Part shown: positions 33,050-41,346 of the stretch, one piece after another
How the letters are laid out: every line of letters begins with the position of its first letter
How positions within the stretch are numbered: the first letter of the stretch is position 1
NCBI GenBank assembly: GCA_964547135.1
Contig: CAZJMK010000038.1
Span: 1 to 41,346, forward strand
DNA length: 41,346 nt
DNA from: JAJXSS01 sp964547135
Lineage (GTDB): Bacteria > Planctomycetota > Phycisphaerae > Phycisphaerales > Phycisphaeraceae
Direction of reading: 5' to 3'
Notes under the pieces: model-generated
Databases searched by the model: none
What the model was told of the DNA's origin: nothing
Seen by the model: the letters and a program-made list of their open reading frames with translations, nothing else
Program-made: the position numbers and the translations under genes

Positions 33050-34534
33050 TCACACATCACGCCGGTTCCACCACGATCGAAAATCACGACTCGTCGGCGT
33101 CGGCAAATCACGCGCCTGCGTCCAACCGTCCAGCGGCGGCGGTGCGCTCTTCATCCAGCGACGATCCTTATACCTTGCATCATTGCTCTTTTCATCATGA
33201 CTCATTTCGACATCACGCCCCGCCCACCAGCGCAACATCCAGCGTTGCATCCGATTGGCCCAGCGATAGGTGAAAGGGTGTTGCAAGGACCAGGCCCACA
33301 ACCCAAAAACCAATCGTTCACGCCAATCGCTCAGCCCCCTGCTCACCGCCTGTGCGCGATGCCAGGTTAAAAATCGGGGTATATCAATTTTCACCGGACA
33401 CACTTCGTAACACGCCCCGCACAGCGAACTGGCCTGCGGCAAATCGGGGTAATGTTCCAACCCCTGCAGCGCAGGCGTCAGTATCGCTCCAATCGGCCCG
33501 CTGTACACCGCACCATACGCATGTCCCCCAGCCTTGCGATACACCGGGCAGGTGTTCAAACACGCCCCGCAACGAATGCAGCGCAACATTTCCCGCGTCG
33601 ATTCGTCCAACAATTTCGTTCGCCCGTTGTCCAGCAACACGATGTGCAATTCGCGCGGGCCGCCCTGATCCGTCGTTCGCCTGGGGCCGGTGATCATGTG
33701 CGTGTAAACCGTCAGCGGCTGAGCCGTCGAACTGCGTGCCAGCATTTTGAGCATGACGCCCAAATGCTGCATCGTCGGCACCAGTTTTTCAATGCCCACC
33801 ACCGCCACATGCACCGGGGGAACACTCGTACACATCCGCCCATTACCCTCGTTGGTACACAGCACCAGTGACCCGGTTTCCGCCACCAGAAAATTACCCC
33901 CGCTGATGCCCAGGTCCGCAAGCCGATATTTTTCGCGCAGGTGATTGCGGGCAATCATCGTCAGTTTTTCCGGGTCTTCCTCGTAAGGCACCCCCAGCGC
34001 TTTTTGCATCGCCCGACCGGTGGCTTTGCGGTCCTTGTGAATCATCGCTGTCACAATATGTGACGGCGCATCGCCGTCGATCTGCAAAATGAACTCCGCC
34101 AGATCGGTTTCGATGGTTTCACACCCGATCGCTTCGAGAGCGGGTAACAACTGTATTTCTTCCGTCACCATCGACTTGGCTTTGACACACAATTTGCAGC
34201 CATGCTGACGCGCGATGGTCGTAACGATGTCGTTGGCCTGTGCCGCATCGCCGGCAAAGTGCACCTGTGCCCCAACTGTCTGCGCACGATCGACAAATTG
34301 CTCTAAATAATAATCAAGGTGATCGAGGGTGTGCTGTTTGATATTGGCCGCCAGGGTGCGCAGCGATTCGGTTCGATCCCCAAAATCACGGGCAAAGACT
34401 TCACGGCGTTTTTGGTCTTTCAGCACCGTCGCGTTGTGCAACGCCTGTTGCAAAGCCGGGTCACTGACCGCCTGCGGGGCACGCGATTTGAATTCATACG
34501 GCAGCGACGGAAACAGTATTTCATGACCCTTCAT
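33050..34534 (-). CDS. lutB: Lactate utilization protein B (iron-sulfur)
   Basis: This 494-residue protein combines a LUD-like N-terminal region (conserved AETGSLVLCTNEGNG near 218-231 and SVPPVHVAVVG) with two 4Fe-4S motifs. These are CIRCGACLNTCPVY (C319, C322, C325, C329) and CGACYEVCPVKIDIP (C372, C375, C379). With LutA and LutC it oxidises L-lactate to pyruvate. Its ATG overlaps the lutA stop in an ATGA arrangement at 34531-34534, indicating translational coupling. The length is normal for the family. Confidence 0.93.
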   Translation of the reverse strand: MKGHEILFPSLPYEFKSRAPQAVSDPALQQALHNATVLKDQKRREVFARDFGDRTESLRTLAANIKQHTLDHLDYYLEQFVDRAQTVGAQVHFAGDAAQANDIVTTIARQHGCKLCVKAKSMVTEEIQLLPALEAIGCETIETDLAEFILQIDGDAPSHIVTAMIHKDRKATGRAMQKALGVPYEEDPEKLTMIARNHLREKYRLADLGISGGNFLVAETGSLVLCTNEGNGRMCTSVPPVHVAVVGIEKLVPTMQHLGVMLKMLARSSTAQPLTVYTHMITGPRRTTDQGGPRELHIVLLDNGRTKLLDESTREMLRCIRCGACLNTCPVYRKAGGHAYGAVYSGPIGAILTPALQGLEHYPDLPQASSLCGACYEVCPVKIDIPRFLTWHRAQAVSRGLSDWRERLVFGLWAWSLQHPFTYRWANRMQRWMLRWWAGRDVEMSHDEKSNDARYKDRRWMKSAPPPLDGWTQARDLPTPTSRDFRSWWNRRDV

Positions 34535-35370
34535 GTTGTCGCCTCCGTGCTGCTTGCTAGCACTTGATTCACGTGACTACGCGGCAACAACCCCATCGCC
34601 TCGGCCAACAGTTCCGAAAGGCTCATGTATTGCAGCGGCACGTTCATCCGCCGACTCATGCCCGCAATGTTCATCGTGCAGCCGGGTTCATTGCTCACCA
34701 CCACCTGCGCCCCGCTGCCCGCCAGACATTGCACCTTGTCGCGCACCATCGCCCCCGACACCTCCGGCAATTTCATCGCAAACGTACCCCCAAACCCGCA
34801 GCATTGATCGCTCCGCTCTGCCAATTTCACCGTCAGCCCTTGCACCTGTGCGAGCAAGCGCAACACCGACTGCTCACCCGCGCAAACCTTCTGACCACCG
34901 ACCGTCAGTTGTGCCAGCTCCGGCGAAACCATGCCCAGCCCGCGACTGTGACATGAATAGTGATACGTCACCACGCCCGGCCACTTCGGCTGATGCTCCC
35001 GTAAATCGACCTTGAGTTGTTGTGTCAAAAACTGGCTGAATTCATAAGTTTTACCCGCCAGTTGATGCACCGCATGACCGTAAGCCGGGTCATCGCCCAA
35101 CAGTTCGTGATAGTGATGTTTGATGGTCGAAGCACACGAAGCCGAGGGTGTCACCACCACTTCATAAGGCTCGAACACGCGCACAAAATGTTTTGCCAGT
35201 TCACGGGCACCTTCACGATACCCGTTGTTGAACATCGGCTGGCCGCAGCAGGTTTGCGCCGTTGGAAACGCAACTTCACAACCCAGTTTTTCCAACACCT
35301 TCACCGCAGCAATCCCCGCACGCGGATAAAAGCTGTCCGTCAGACAGGTGACAAAAAAGGCGATACGCAT
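34531..35370 (-). CDS. lutA: Lactate utilization protein A (CCG-domain)
   Basis: This 279-residue cytoplasmic protein has two CCG cysteine-rich domains that bind an iron-sulfur cluster. The first CCG is at 41-43 (TCCGQPMFNNG) and the second at 190-192 (QCCGFGGTFAMKLPE), with supporting Cys79 and Cys140. It is the first gene of the lutA-lutB-lutC unit. The ATG at 35370 (MRIAFFVTCLTDSFYP) matches the family N-terminus; longer in-frame readings run into repeat sequence. The C-terminal 35 residues extend beyond typical LutA. Confidence 0.93.
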   Translation of the reverse strand: MRIAFFVTCLTDSFYPRAGIAAVKVLEKLGCEVAFPTAQTCCGQPMFNNGYREGARELAKHFVRVFEPYEVVVTPSASCASTIKHHYHELLGDDPAYGHAVHQLAGKTYEFSQFLTQQLKVDLREHQPKWPGVVTYHYSCHSRGLGMVSPELAQLTVGGQKVCAGEQSVLRLLAQVQGLTVKLAERSDQCCGFGGTFAMKLPEVSGAMVRDKVQCLAGSGAQVVVSNEPGCTMNIAGMSRRMNVPLQYMSLSELLAEAMGLLPRSHVNQVLASSTEATT

Positions 35371-35420
35371 ATTGCAAGTGTAGCATCGCCGCCCGCGACG
35401 GTGGTTCAAAATCGACGCTT

Positions 35421-35562
35421 TGTGGCACCGCCGCCCTCGGCGGTGGGTATGTCCAAGGCGATTCACCCAGCCGTGGGCGGCTGGGCTACATCATCAGAAG
35501 ACGCGATAAATCGCGGCGCTAACTTACAAATACAGTTCCGGCAACTTGACCACTCGGCCACT
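35421..35562. repeat. Repeat block B + C + D' upstream of lutA
   Basis: A family B element (35421-35490, tgtggcaccgccgccctcgg to gggcggctgggctaca) is followed by a family C copy (35499-35540) and D' units (aacttgaccactcggccact, 35542-35561). The order B-C-D' is the same as at 37365-37501. The lut promoter must lie in or next to this block, as only about 50 bases separate it from the lutA start. Confidence 0.87.
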
Positions 35563-35594
35563 TCTACATTTCATGTCATTACCTGCAAACTGCA

Positions 35595-37217
35595 TCAATC
35601 CGCCGGCAGTTCGAGCAGCACAAATCGTTCAACCTCACCATTGCGCAAACTCATGCGCACGCCCTTGCGCAGGTCATGCTTGTTCAATTCACCGACCAGT
35701 TGTTCGACGCTGGTGACCTTGACACCCATGACATCGATGATGATGCTGCCGCGGGTGATGCGCTCCGCCGCTGCCGCCGAATTGGGTCGAACCCCCATCA
35801 CCACCACGCCTTCCGCAAACGGCACGCGCAATCGCTCCGCCAGTTCACGACTCATCGTCGCCACATTCTCCAACCCCAGCTTGTTCAGCAATTCACGACT
35901 CACCGTTTCGGGCGTACCACGCTGACCGGGCCTGCTGCGCTCGCCGGTCATCGCCACCTGATCGGGCAATACCGCAATCGTCGCCACTTTTTCGCTTAAC
36001 TTGCCATTGCGGAAAATTTCCAGCCGCACCTGTTTGCCCGGCGGAAGGTCCGCCACCAGGTTGCGCAACTCATCGGGGTTGCTCACCGCTTTGCCATCGA
36101 CCTTGGTGATGATGTCGCCGCGCTCGATGCCCGCCTCCGCTGCCGGTCCGCCCTCGATCGGGTTGGTCACCAGCACACCCTTGCCGTCGTAGCCGAAGGT
36201 GCGCGCCATGCGCGGGTCCAAATCTTCAATGAAAATGCCCAGGTATCCGCGCTGCACTTTTCCGGTGGCAATCAGTTCATCGACCACCCGTTTCACCATG
36301 TCAATCGGTATCGCAAACCCCAGCCCGTTGAACGCACCGGTTTGCGTGGCGATGGCGGTGTTCATGCCTACCACCTGCCCGTAAATGTTGGTCAACGGCC
36401 CGCCTGAGTTGCCGGGGTTGATCGCTGCGTCGGTCTGTATGAAATTTTCATACCCCTGTCGCCCCGCCAGAATGCCCAGTTGCCGACCTTTGCCCGACAC
36501 GATGCCCTGACTCATCGAAAACTCAAAGCGAAATGGCGCCCCGAACGCAAACACAATTTCACCCTGTTCCACCGGTTCGGTCGCCAGCGTCGCTGCGTGC
36601 AATTTCGCTGCGTCCACCTTCAACACCGCCACATCAGTTTTCGGGTCCGTTCCCTTGACAACCGCAGTAAGCGTTTCACCATTGAAAAATCGCACTTCAA
36701 TGCGGTCCGCTTCTTCGATCACGTGATTGTTGGTGATGATGTAACCATCGTTGCTGTAAATCCAACCCGACCCCGACCCAACCTGGCGGGGCACGTTGTA
36801 ACGGTCCATGTTGCCACGATCGCGCGATGACGGGCCTTCGTCCGGGGTCGGGGCGTTTTCATCTTCCATGCCCTCCTCTTCGCCCGGGGGCATCAGTTCC
36901 GGGGGCAAACCACGCGGCCCAAAAAAGCGCCTGAAAAAATCTTCCTCCATCATCCGTCGCTGCGGTGATGCACTGCTGCCACGCTTGAACACCTGAATGT
37001 AAACCACACTGGGTTCGACCACCCGTGCCACATCTTTGAACGATCGGCTCAGCTCCGCCAGTGACACATTCTCACGCAGCCCATCCTTGATCAGTTTGAT
37101 TTCCTGCAACCGATTTTCATATGCCAGCCGACGTGCAATCCCCGGCCCAGCCAGTACCACCACCAATGCCACCAGCAACAACACCAAAGCCGGGCCATAC
37201 CAGCGAAACGTCCTCAT
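35595..37217 (-). CDS. HtrA/DegP-type periplasmic serine protease
   Basis: This 540-residue protein is anchored by an N-terminal membrane helix (LVLLLVALVVVLAGPG). The trypsin-like domain carries the triad His165 (TNNHV), Asp195 (TDVAVL) and Ser271 (NPGNSGGPL). Two PDZ domains follow at about 315-410 and 435-535. An acidic, Pro-rich insert (about 105-135) precedes the protease domain and is longer than in DegP. The family degrades or refolds misfolded envelope proteins under stress. Start ATG 37217 has GGAGTG just upstream. Confidence 0.95.
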   Translation of the reverse strand: MRTFRWYGPALVLLLVALVVVLAGPGIARRLAYENRLQEIKLIKDGLRENVSLAELSRSFKDVARVVEPSVVYIQVFKRGSSASPQRRMMEEDFFRRFFGPRGLPPELMPPGEEEGMEDENAPTPDEGPSSRDRGNMDRYNVPRQVGSGSGWIYSNDGYIITNNHVIEEADRIEVRFFNGETLTAVVKGTDPKTDVAVLKVDAAKLHAATLATEPVEQGEIVFAFGAPFRFEFSMSQGIVSGKGRQLGILAGRQGYENFIQTDAAINPGNSGGPLTNIYGQVVGMNTAIATQTGAFNGLGFAIPIDMVKRVVDELIATGKVQRGYLGIFIEDLDPRMARTFGYDGKGVLVTNPIEGGPAAEAGIERGDIITKVDGKAVSNPDELRNLVADLPPGKQVRLEIFRNGKLSEKVATIAVLPDQVAMTGERSRPGQRGTPETVSRELLNKLGLENVATMSRELAERLRVPFAEGVVVMGVRPNSAAAAERITRGSIIIDVMGVKVTSVEQLVGELNKHDLRKGVRMSLRNGEVERFVLLELPAD

Positions 37218-37302
37218 GGGTCACTCCTCAATCACCTGCAATGCCAAAGTTCGTTCGTTGATGAATCATACGTCATCGGCTGAAAAGGGTTCTATCGAAA
37301 CT

Positions 37303-37501
37303 CGAAGTGGCCGAGTGGCCGAGTGACTGTATATTTTGCAGTGAATTGATCACATGGCTGTTTTTGTGGCCCAGCCGCCCCCGGCTGGGTGAATCACCAT
37401 GAATAACCACCGCCGAGGGCGGCGGTGCCACATTCACAGACGCGATAAATCGCGGCGCTAACTGCCGAATACGTTTCCGTCACTTGACCACTTGGCCACT
37501 T
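37303..37501. repeat. Complete composite cassette D-B-C-D'
   Basis: The 199-bp unit starts with AAGTGGCCGAGTGGCCGAGT (37306-37325). It has a 40-base AT-rich stretch, a family B palindrome (37365-37433), a family C copy (37438-37479) and ends with CACTTGACCACTTGGCCACT (37481-37500). The two D ends are inverted repeats of each other. The related cassette at 8103-8449 shares the same AT-rich stretch in diverged form. Confidence 0.87.
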
Positions 37502-37506
37502 CTTCT

Positions 37507-38355
37507 TCATTCCCTGCTCATCTTGTACGGATGATCCTCTCGCAAGTATTGACCGCTCGCCACCAGTTCCACCCACTGCTTTGCTGCGCTCATGATGCTC
37601 TGCCCGACCGTCCCCATCGGCTTGGCAAACGACGGATGATGATCGCTCATGCCCAGTAAATCCTGCAACACCACCACATGCCCGTGACAGCCCGGCCCAG
37701 CCCCGCAACCGATCACCGGTATCGTCACCTTTTCCATCACCGCTGCCGACGCCTCTGCCGTGCACTGTTCCAACAACAACATCACTGCGCCATGCTCTTC
37801 CATCGTGCGTGCTTCATCGACCAGGGTTTGAATTTGTGAAGCCGTGCGCCCTGCCACCATCGCGGTACGAATGCCCACATAGCGCACCATCTGCGGACGC
37901 CAACCAAGGTGCGCCACCACCGGTATGCTCGCCCTGCTCAACTTGCCCACCAGTTCCGCGTGACGTCCGTCCACTTCCAACTTCACCACATCCGCCAGCC
38001 CCTCCACCAAAAACCGCCCTGCGTTGCGTATCGCTTCCGCGTCATCGGCCTGGTAACTCATGAAAGGCATGTCACCCATCAACAAACAATTCGGCGCCCC
38101 CCGCCGCACCGCAGCCGTGATGGTGATCAGAAAATCCAGCGGGGCAAAAATCGATTGATCATGACCCAGTATCACCTGTGCCGCCGAGTCGCCCACCAAA
38201 AGCGTCGGCACCCCCGCCCGTGACAACCACCTGGCCGTGGTCGCGTCGTAACAGGTGAGCATCGCAAACTTACGCCCCTGTTTCGCCCAGTCACGAATCA
38301 CCCGCAAGGTCACCCGCTGCGCCGCATCGCCTGATGTTGATGGTGTCACACTCAT
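37507..38355 (-). CDS. panB: 3-methyl-2-oxobutanoate hydroxymethyltransferase
   Basis: The 282-residue enzyme makes ketopantoate for pantothenate and coenzyme A. The expected catalytic and metal ligands are present: Asp in LLVGDSAAQVILGH, Asp in LMGDMPFMSY, Lys and Glu in VKLEVDGRH, His in VVAHLGWRPQ and Glu in MLLLEQCTAE. The loop that normally reads IGIGAG..cDGQ is IGCGAGPGCHGHV here, an unusual variant. The ATG at 38355 precedes SVTPSTSGDAAQRVTLR. panC is not adjacent. Confidence 0.9.
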   Translation of the reverse strand: MSVTPSTSGDAAQRVTLRVIRDWAKQGRKFAMLTCYDATTARWLSRAGVPTLLVGDSAAQVILGHDQSIFAPLDFLITITAAVRRGAPNCLLMGDMPFMSYQADDAEAIRNAGRFLVEGLADVVKLEVDGRHAELVGKLSRASIPVVAHLGWRPQMVRYVGIRTAMVAGRTASQIQTLVDEARTMEEHGAVMLLLEQCTAEASAAVMEKVTIPVIGCGAGPGCHGHVVVLQDLLGMSDHHPSFAKPMGTVGQSIMSAAKQWVELVASGQYLREDHPYKMSRE

Positions 38356-38383
38356 ACCCCGATTTTAGTGCATATCCATCAAT

Positions 38384-38413
38384 AAAGCCCAGCCATGGTT
38401 ATGACTGGGCCTT
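38384..38413 (-). terminator. Probable terminator after the chemoreceptor gene
   Basis: GCCCAG (38387-38392) and CTGGGC (38405-38410) form a hairpin. Read on the minus strand it is followed by TTTATT. It lies about 50 bases after the chemoreceptor stop and before panB. Confidence 0.6.
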
Positions 38414-38462
38414 GAACAATCCTTATTCCATCATCACCATCAACGTCACAAAGACCACTGTA

Positions 38463-40403
38463 TTACGCAGCCTTTTTCTGGTTGTGATCAAGTTTGAAGC
38501 GATTGACCAGTGATTGCAGTTGTTCCGCCCGTGATGACAATTGCGACGCAGCCGTGGCCGCCTGATTGGCGCCTTCGGTGGCCTGCCGGGTCACCGCACT
38601 GATCGATTCGACATTGCGTGACACCTGTTCGCCCGCAGCCGACTGCTCTTCCGCTGCCGCGGCAATCGAGCGAATCATGTCCGCCACGCCCTTGGCCTTG
38701 TCCACAATCTGTTGCAGACTCGCACCCGCCTGCGTGGCCAGTTCGACACCCGTGGTCACCTGCTCTGTCCCTGCGTTCATGCGCTGGACCGCCTGACCGG
38801 TTTCCGTTTGAATCGCCTGAATCGAACCGCCGATTTCCTCCGTCGCCTTGGTCGTGCGATCCGCCAGTTTGCGCACCTCATCAGCCACCACCGCAAACCC
38901 GCGTCCATGTTCACCCGCCCTTGCCGCCTCAATCGCCGCATTGAGCGCGAGCAGGTTCGTCTGGTCAGCGATGTCGTTGATCACCTGAATAATCTGCCCG
39001 ATCTGCTGTCCGCGTTTGCCCAGTTCCTGCACCGATGTCGCACTGGCTGACACCGCCTGATGAATGCCCTGCATGCCGCTGATGGTTTGTTTCACCACCG
39101 TGCCGCCTTCCTCCGCCGTCCTGCCGCTGTCCGCCGCATGATTGGCAGCCTCGGCACTCTTGCGTGCCACCTCCACCACCGAGGCACTCATCTCTTCAAT
39201 CGCTGAGCTGATCTGACTGACCTGCTGTGTCTGCTCACTCATCCCCGTGGCCATCTGTTCACTGCTGGCGGCAATCTCCGTCGCTGCCGACGCCACTTCC
39301 CTGCTCACCATCGCCACATCCGATATCAGTCCGTGCAACTTCTCCAAAAAGGTGTTGAACCATTTTGACATTTCACCGACTTCGTCCTGACTGCGCACCT
39401 CCAGCCGTTTGGTCAGATCGCCCTCCCCTTGCGCGATGTCCATCAGCATGTCCACCACCTTGCGTATCGGTTTGGTGATCGTCCCGGCAATGAACCACAC
39501 CAGCACGAACCCGCCGACGACAACCACCACCGTCACCCCGCTGACCAGCATGATCAACTGCTTTTCACTGGCCAGCACCGAATCGCGCAAAGCCCCGGCT
39601 GCGATCGACCAGCCGTTGGTCCCCGCGATCGGCGCATAACCGAAAAAGCGATGCTTGCCCATGAACGGGTACTGCTCGAAACCCTTATCTCCCTTCATCA
39701 TGCGCTGCATCATCGCTGCCAATTCCACGAACTCCGGTTTGGTCTTTGATTCCTCCACAAAATTGCGCTGCTGCAACACAAAATCCTTGTTGTCATGCGC
39801 GATCAGTGTTCCCTTGCTGTCGATGATGTACGCATAGCCCCCTTCGCCGAAACGTATGTTGTCGATCACTTCATTCAAAATCGTGGCCGGCAGACGCGCA
39901 ATCAACACCGCTGCCACCTTCCCCGATTCATCCCGAATCGGTGCTGCCACCATCATCACGGCTGTATTGGTCACCTTGCTGATGATCACATCCGACATGG
40001 TGCTCTGACCGGCAAACGCGCGATCAATGTAATCGCGCCCCGACAGGTCAGCCGAGGTATCGTCAACATAATGTGCCTTGCGATCCGGCGTCACTACCGC
40101 CATCGCCAGGTAACCGACACGTTTGATTTCCTGTTCCAGCCCCGGCTTTTGCAGTTTCCAATCCATGCTGCGAATCACGTTACGACCCGCAATGCCTTCC
40201 AGCACGGTGCGGTGATGGTTCACATTCGATGTCACAAGGTTGGCACCCTGGGTCGCCATGTGCACCAGTGCATCGCCGGAGGTATGCGTCAGCGCTCGCC
40301 TTGCGTAATTGGTCGCCACCACCGCCAGTATGACGCAAGCCATCACCAGCAGCGGGCCGAAGGTGCACAACAACTTGGTACGAATCGACAACCGCTTGAA
40401 CAT
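38463..40403 (-). CDS. Methyl-accepting chemotaxis protein
   Basis: This 646-residue receptor has a first membrane helix at about residues 10-30, then a periplasmic dCache-type sensor domain (about 35-285, with YIDRAFAGQSTMSDV and GGYAYIIDSKGTLIAH). A second helix (about 290-315), a HAMP domain with KPIRKVVDML and a long cytoplasmic signalling helix follow. The hairpin tip carries NLLALNAAIEAARAGEHGRG, the universal CheA/CheW contact region. The ATG at 40403 has GGGAGG upstream. The ligand is unknown; no other chemotaxis gene is present in the window. Confidence 0.95.
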   Translation of the reverse strand: MFKRLSIRTKLLCTFGPLLVMACVILAVVATNYARRALTHTSGDALVHMATQGANLVTSNVNHHRTVLEGIAGRNVIRSMDWKLQKPGLEQEIKRVGYLAMAVVTPDRKAHYVDDTSADLSGRDYIDRAFAGQSTMSDVIISKVTNTAVMMVAAPIRDESGKVAAVLIARLPATILNEVIDNIRFGEGGYAYIIDSKGTLIAHDNKDFVLQQRNFVEESKTKPEFVELAAMMQRMMKGDKGFEQYPFMGKHRFFGYAPIAGTNGWSIAAGALRDSVLASEKQLIMLVSGVTVVVVVGGFVLVWFIAGTITKPIRKVVDMLMDIAQGEGDLTKRLEVRSQDEVGEMSKWFNTFLEKLHGLISDVAMVSREVASAATEIAASSEQMATGMSEQTQQVSQISSAIEEMSASVVEVARKSAEAANHAADSGRTAEEGGTVVKQTISGMQGIHQAVSASATSVQELGKRGQQIGQIIQVINDIADQTNLLALNAAIEAARAGEHGRGFAVVADEVRKLADRTTKATEEIGGSIQAIQTETGQAVQRMNAGTEQVTTGVELATQAGASLQQIVDKAKGVADMIRSIAAAAEEQSAAGEQVSRNVESISAVTRQATEGANQAATAASQLSSRAEQLQSLVNRFKLDHNQKKAA

Positions 40404-40716
40404 AATGCCTCCCTGGTACAAATAGCGCGGCCGTCTGACCGGACAACCACGCCCCCGAAAACCCTGGTACAACCACACACACCGCGCTCATGCCACACCC
40501 ATGGCATGTTCCGTTTTGTTCTCACACAACACCCACAAGGCTGTGTGATCGACCCCCGATTTGCTACATCACAAAATCATGTCCCAGCCACCCAAACACC
40601 CCTGGCTTGAACGCACATGAACCATCTTCAACTTCGGATCAAAAGACCTGCGGGTTTAATCAAAAGACATGGGTATTTATCCCGTGGTGATATCGCATGT
40701 GTGTGAATTCAGTCGT
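40404..40716. other. 313-bp noncoding region upstream of the chemoreceptor
   Basis: No coding region or family A-G repeat is evident. It contains CATGCC-N8-GGCATG at 40489-40508 and two similar words, CCTGGTACAAATAG at 40412-40425 and CCCTGGTACAACC at 40462-40474. It should carry the chemoreceptor promoter on the minus strand, but I cannot place one with confidence. Confidence 0.4.
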
Positions 40717-41238
40717 TTAGCGCGGACGCTTTGCCTCGGCGTTTTTCCGATACCGCGATATCCGTTTCAACATGATCGAATTTCGACTCCGTAACAACTC
40801 GCTCTGTTCGGGCCAAAGCATTCCCGGCAAATCATCCAGCGCAAACCACCTTGCTTTGTGCGGGTGCTTTTTCAAATCCGTCGGCTTACCTCCCGCATCC
40901 TCCGTCACAAACAAATAATAATGCACCGTCACCCATTTCTTCCTGCTGAAAGTCAGCCGACTTCGCTGACACAATTTCCCCAGACTCACCAACTGATCGA
41001 CCCCCGCTTCCTCCAACACTTCCCGCCGGGCGGCCTGCACAATCGTTTCCCCCGGGTCCACCCCGCCTTTGGGCAGCACATAACCGGGGTAATCCGCTTC
41101 CCGTGCCATTGCCACCAGCCACTTTCTTTTGCGCGCATCCCAGCGCAGCACCACGCCCCCCGCACTGGTCCGCCTTGCTATTCTTTTGGGTCGCCGATAC
41201 CAACTGCGATCAATCATGGGTTGTTGCTTTGATTTCAT
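40717..41238 (-). CDS. Nudix hydrolase
   Basis: This 173-residue cytoplasmic protein hydrolyses a nucleoside diphosphate linked to another moiety. A perfect Nudix box spans residues 58-80: GGVDPGETIVQAARREVLEE followed by AGV. The preceding YVLPKGG is the typical strand-turn. The N- and C-termini are Arg/Lys-rich (RRPKRIARR, RYRKNAEAKRPR). The family resembles diadenosine polyphosphate or diphosphoinositol hydrolases, but the substrate is not predictable. ATG 41238 is preferred over TTG 41256. Confidence 0.9.
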   Translation of the reverse strand: MKSKQQPMIDRSWYRRPKRIARRTSAGGVVLRWDARKRKWLVAMAREADYPGYVLPKGGVDPGETIVQAARREVLEEAGVDQLVSLGKLCQRSRLTFSRKKWVTVHYYLFVTEDAGGKPTDLKKHPHKARWFALDDLPGMLWPEQSELLRSRNSIMLKRISRYRKNAEAKRPR

Positions 41239-41311
41239 ATCTAAATCAATACCCAAGTCCTCATCGCCAAGGCGATTCGTCCTTGGCTTGTAAATTCGAA
41301 ATCCGAAATCA

Positions 41312-41346
41312 GTAGTGTCCGGTTAAGGAACGACAGTAAGTTGGCT
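41312..41346. other. Possible end of an insertion sequence at the window edge
   Basis: AGTGTCCGGTTAAGGAACG resembles terminal sequences I recall around planctomycete transposases. It is cut by the window end, so no transposase is visible. Low confidence. Confidence 0.2.

Noticed and set aside
1..41346. tRNA or rRNA genes
   Set aside because: I looked for T-loop and acceptor patterns and conserved rRNA segments and saw none; a tRNAscan-SE run would settle it.

Overview
The window looks like a chromosomal scaffold from a planctomycete, most likely class Phycisphaerae (inference). Support comes from a type IV prepilin-like protein with the planctomycete H-X9-DG C-terminal motif, a PEP-CTERM surface protein, a 98-residue CxxC protein ending in a GPGGT-like motif that I associate with planctomycetes, an envelope-type gene set, and many short dispersed palindromic repeats between genes. 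A run of exactly 100 N at 31837-31936 is an assembly gap, so this is a draft or metagenome scaffold. No phage, plasmid, CRISPR array, rRNA or tRNA is visible.

Layout. 1-4.1 kb: secreted and surface proteins (prepilin-like protein, GH9 glycoside hydrolase, PEP-CTERM protein). 4.2-8.1 kb: nucleoside hydrolase, a bifunctional heptose kinase/nucleotidyltransferase with its two domains in swapped order, and a tRNA-dihydrouridine synthase. 8.5-14.6 kb: small lipoprotein, glucose-6-phosphate isomerase, HflX GTPase, KimA-like APC transporter. 14.7-20 kb: CxxC protein, coiled-coil lipoprotein, two hypotheticals, PurE, Gfo/Idh/MocA oxidoreductase. 20-24.8 kb: a leftward cluster of scpB, a lipoprotein, a DUF58 protein and a TgpA-type transglutaminase. 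25-28.4 kb: an unusual island in which two divergent MpsC/DUF2294 paralogues flank a structured RNA. Downstream come a DUF2934 protein, an lmo0937-like and a DUF3309-like membrane miniprotein, an entericidin-like lipoprotein and an unknown secreted protein. 28.5-31.4 kb: ABC-type permease, hypothetical, RNase HI with an added Cys-rich domain. 31.4-35.4 kb: repeat array with the gap, then lutC, lutB and lutA for lactate oxidation. 35.6-41.3 kb: HtrA-type protease, PanB, chemoreceptor, Nudix hydrolase.

Most genes are ordinary housekeeping or envelope functions in short transcription units. The unusual layer is intergenic. At least seven dispersed repeat families (A-G) recur. Family A always lies at gene 3' ends, and families B, C and D combine into a composite MITE-like cassette. 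One repeat supplies the last codons and stop of the nucleoside hydrolase gene, and several repeats split the lut operon.

The best candidate for an undescribed system is the 25.0-28.4 kb island. On the + strand a sigma70-like promoter is followed by about 140 nt of consecutive hairpins ending in a strong intrinsic terminator 45 nt before the second MpsC start. This is the layout of a terminating leader (riboswitch or attenuator) or of an independent small RNA.
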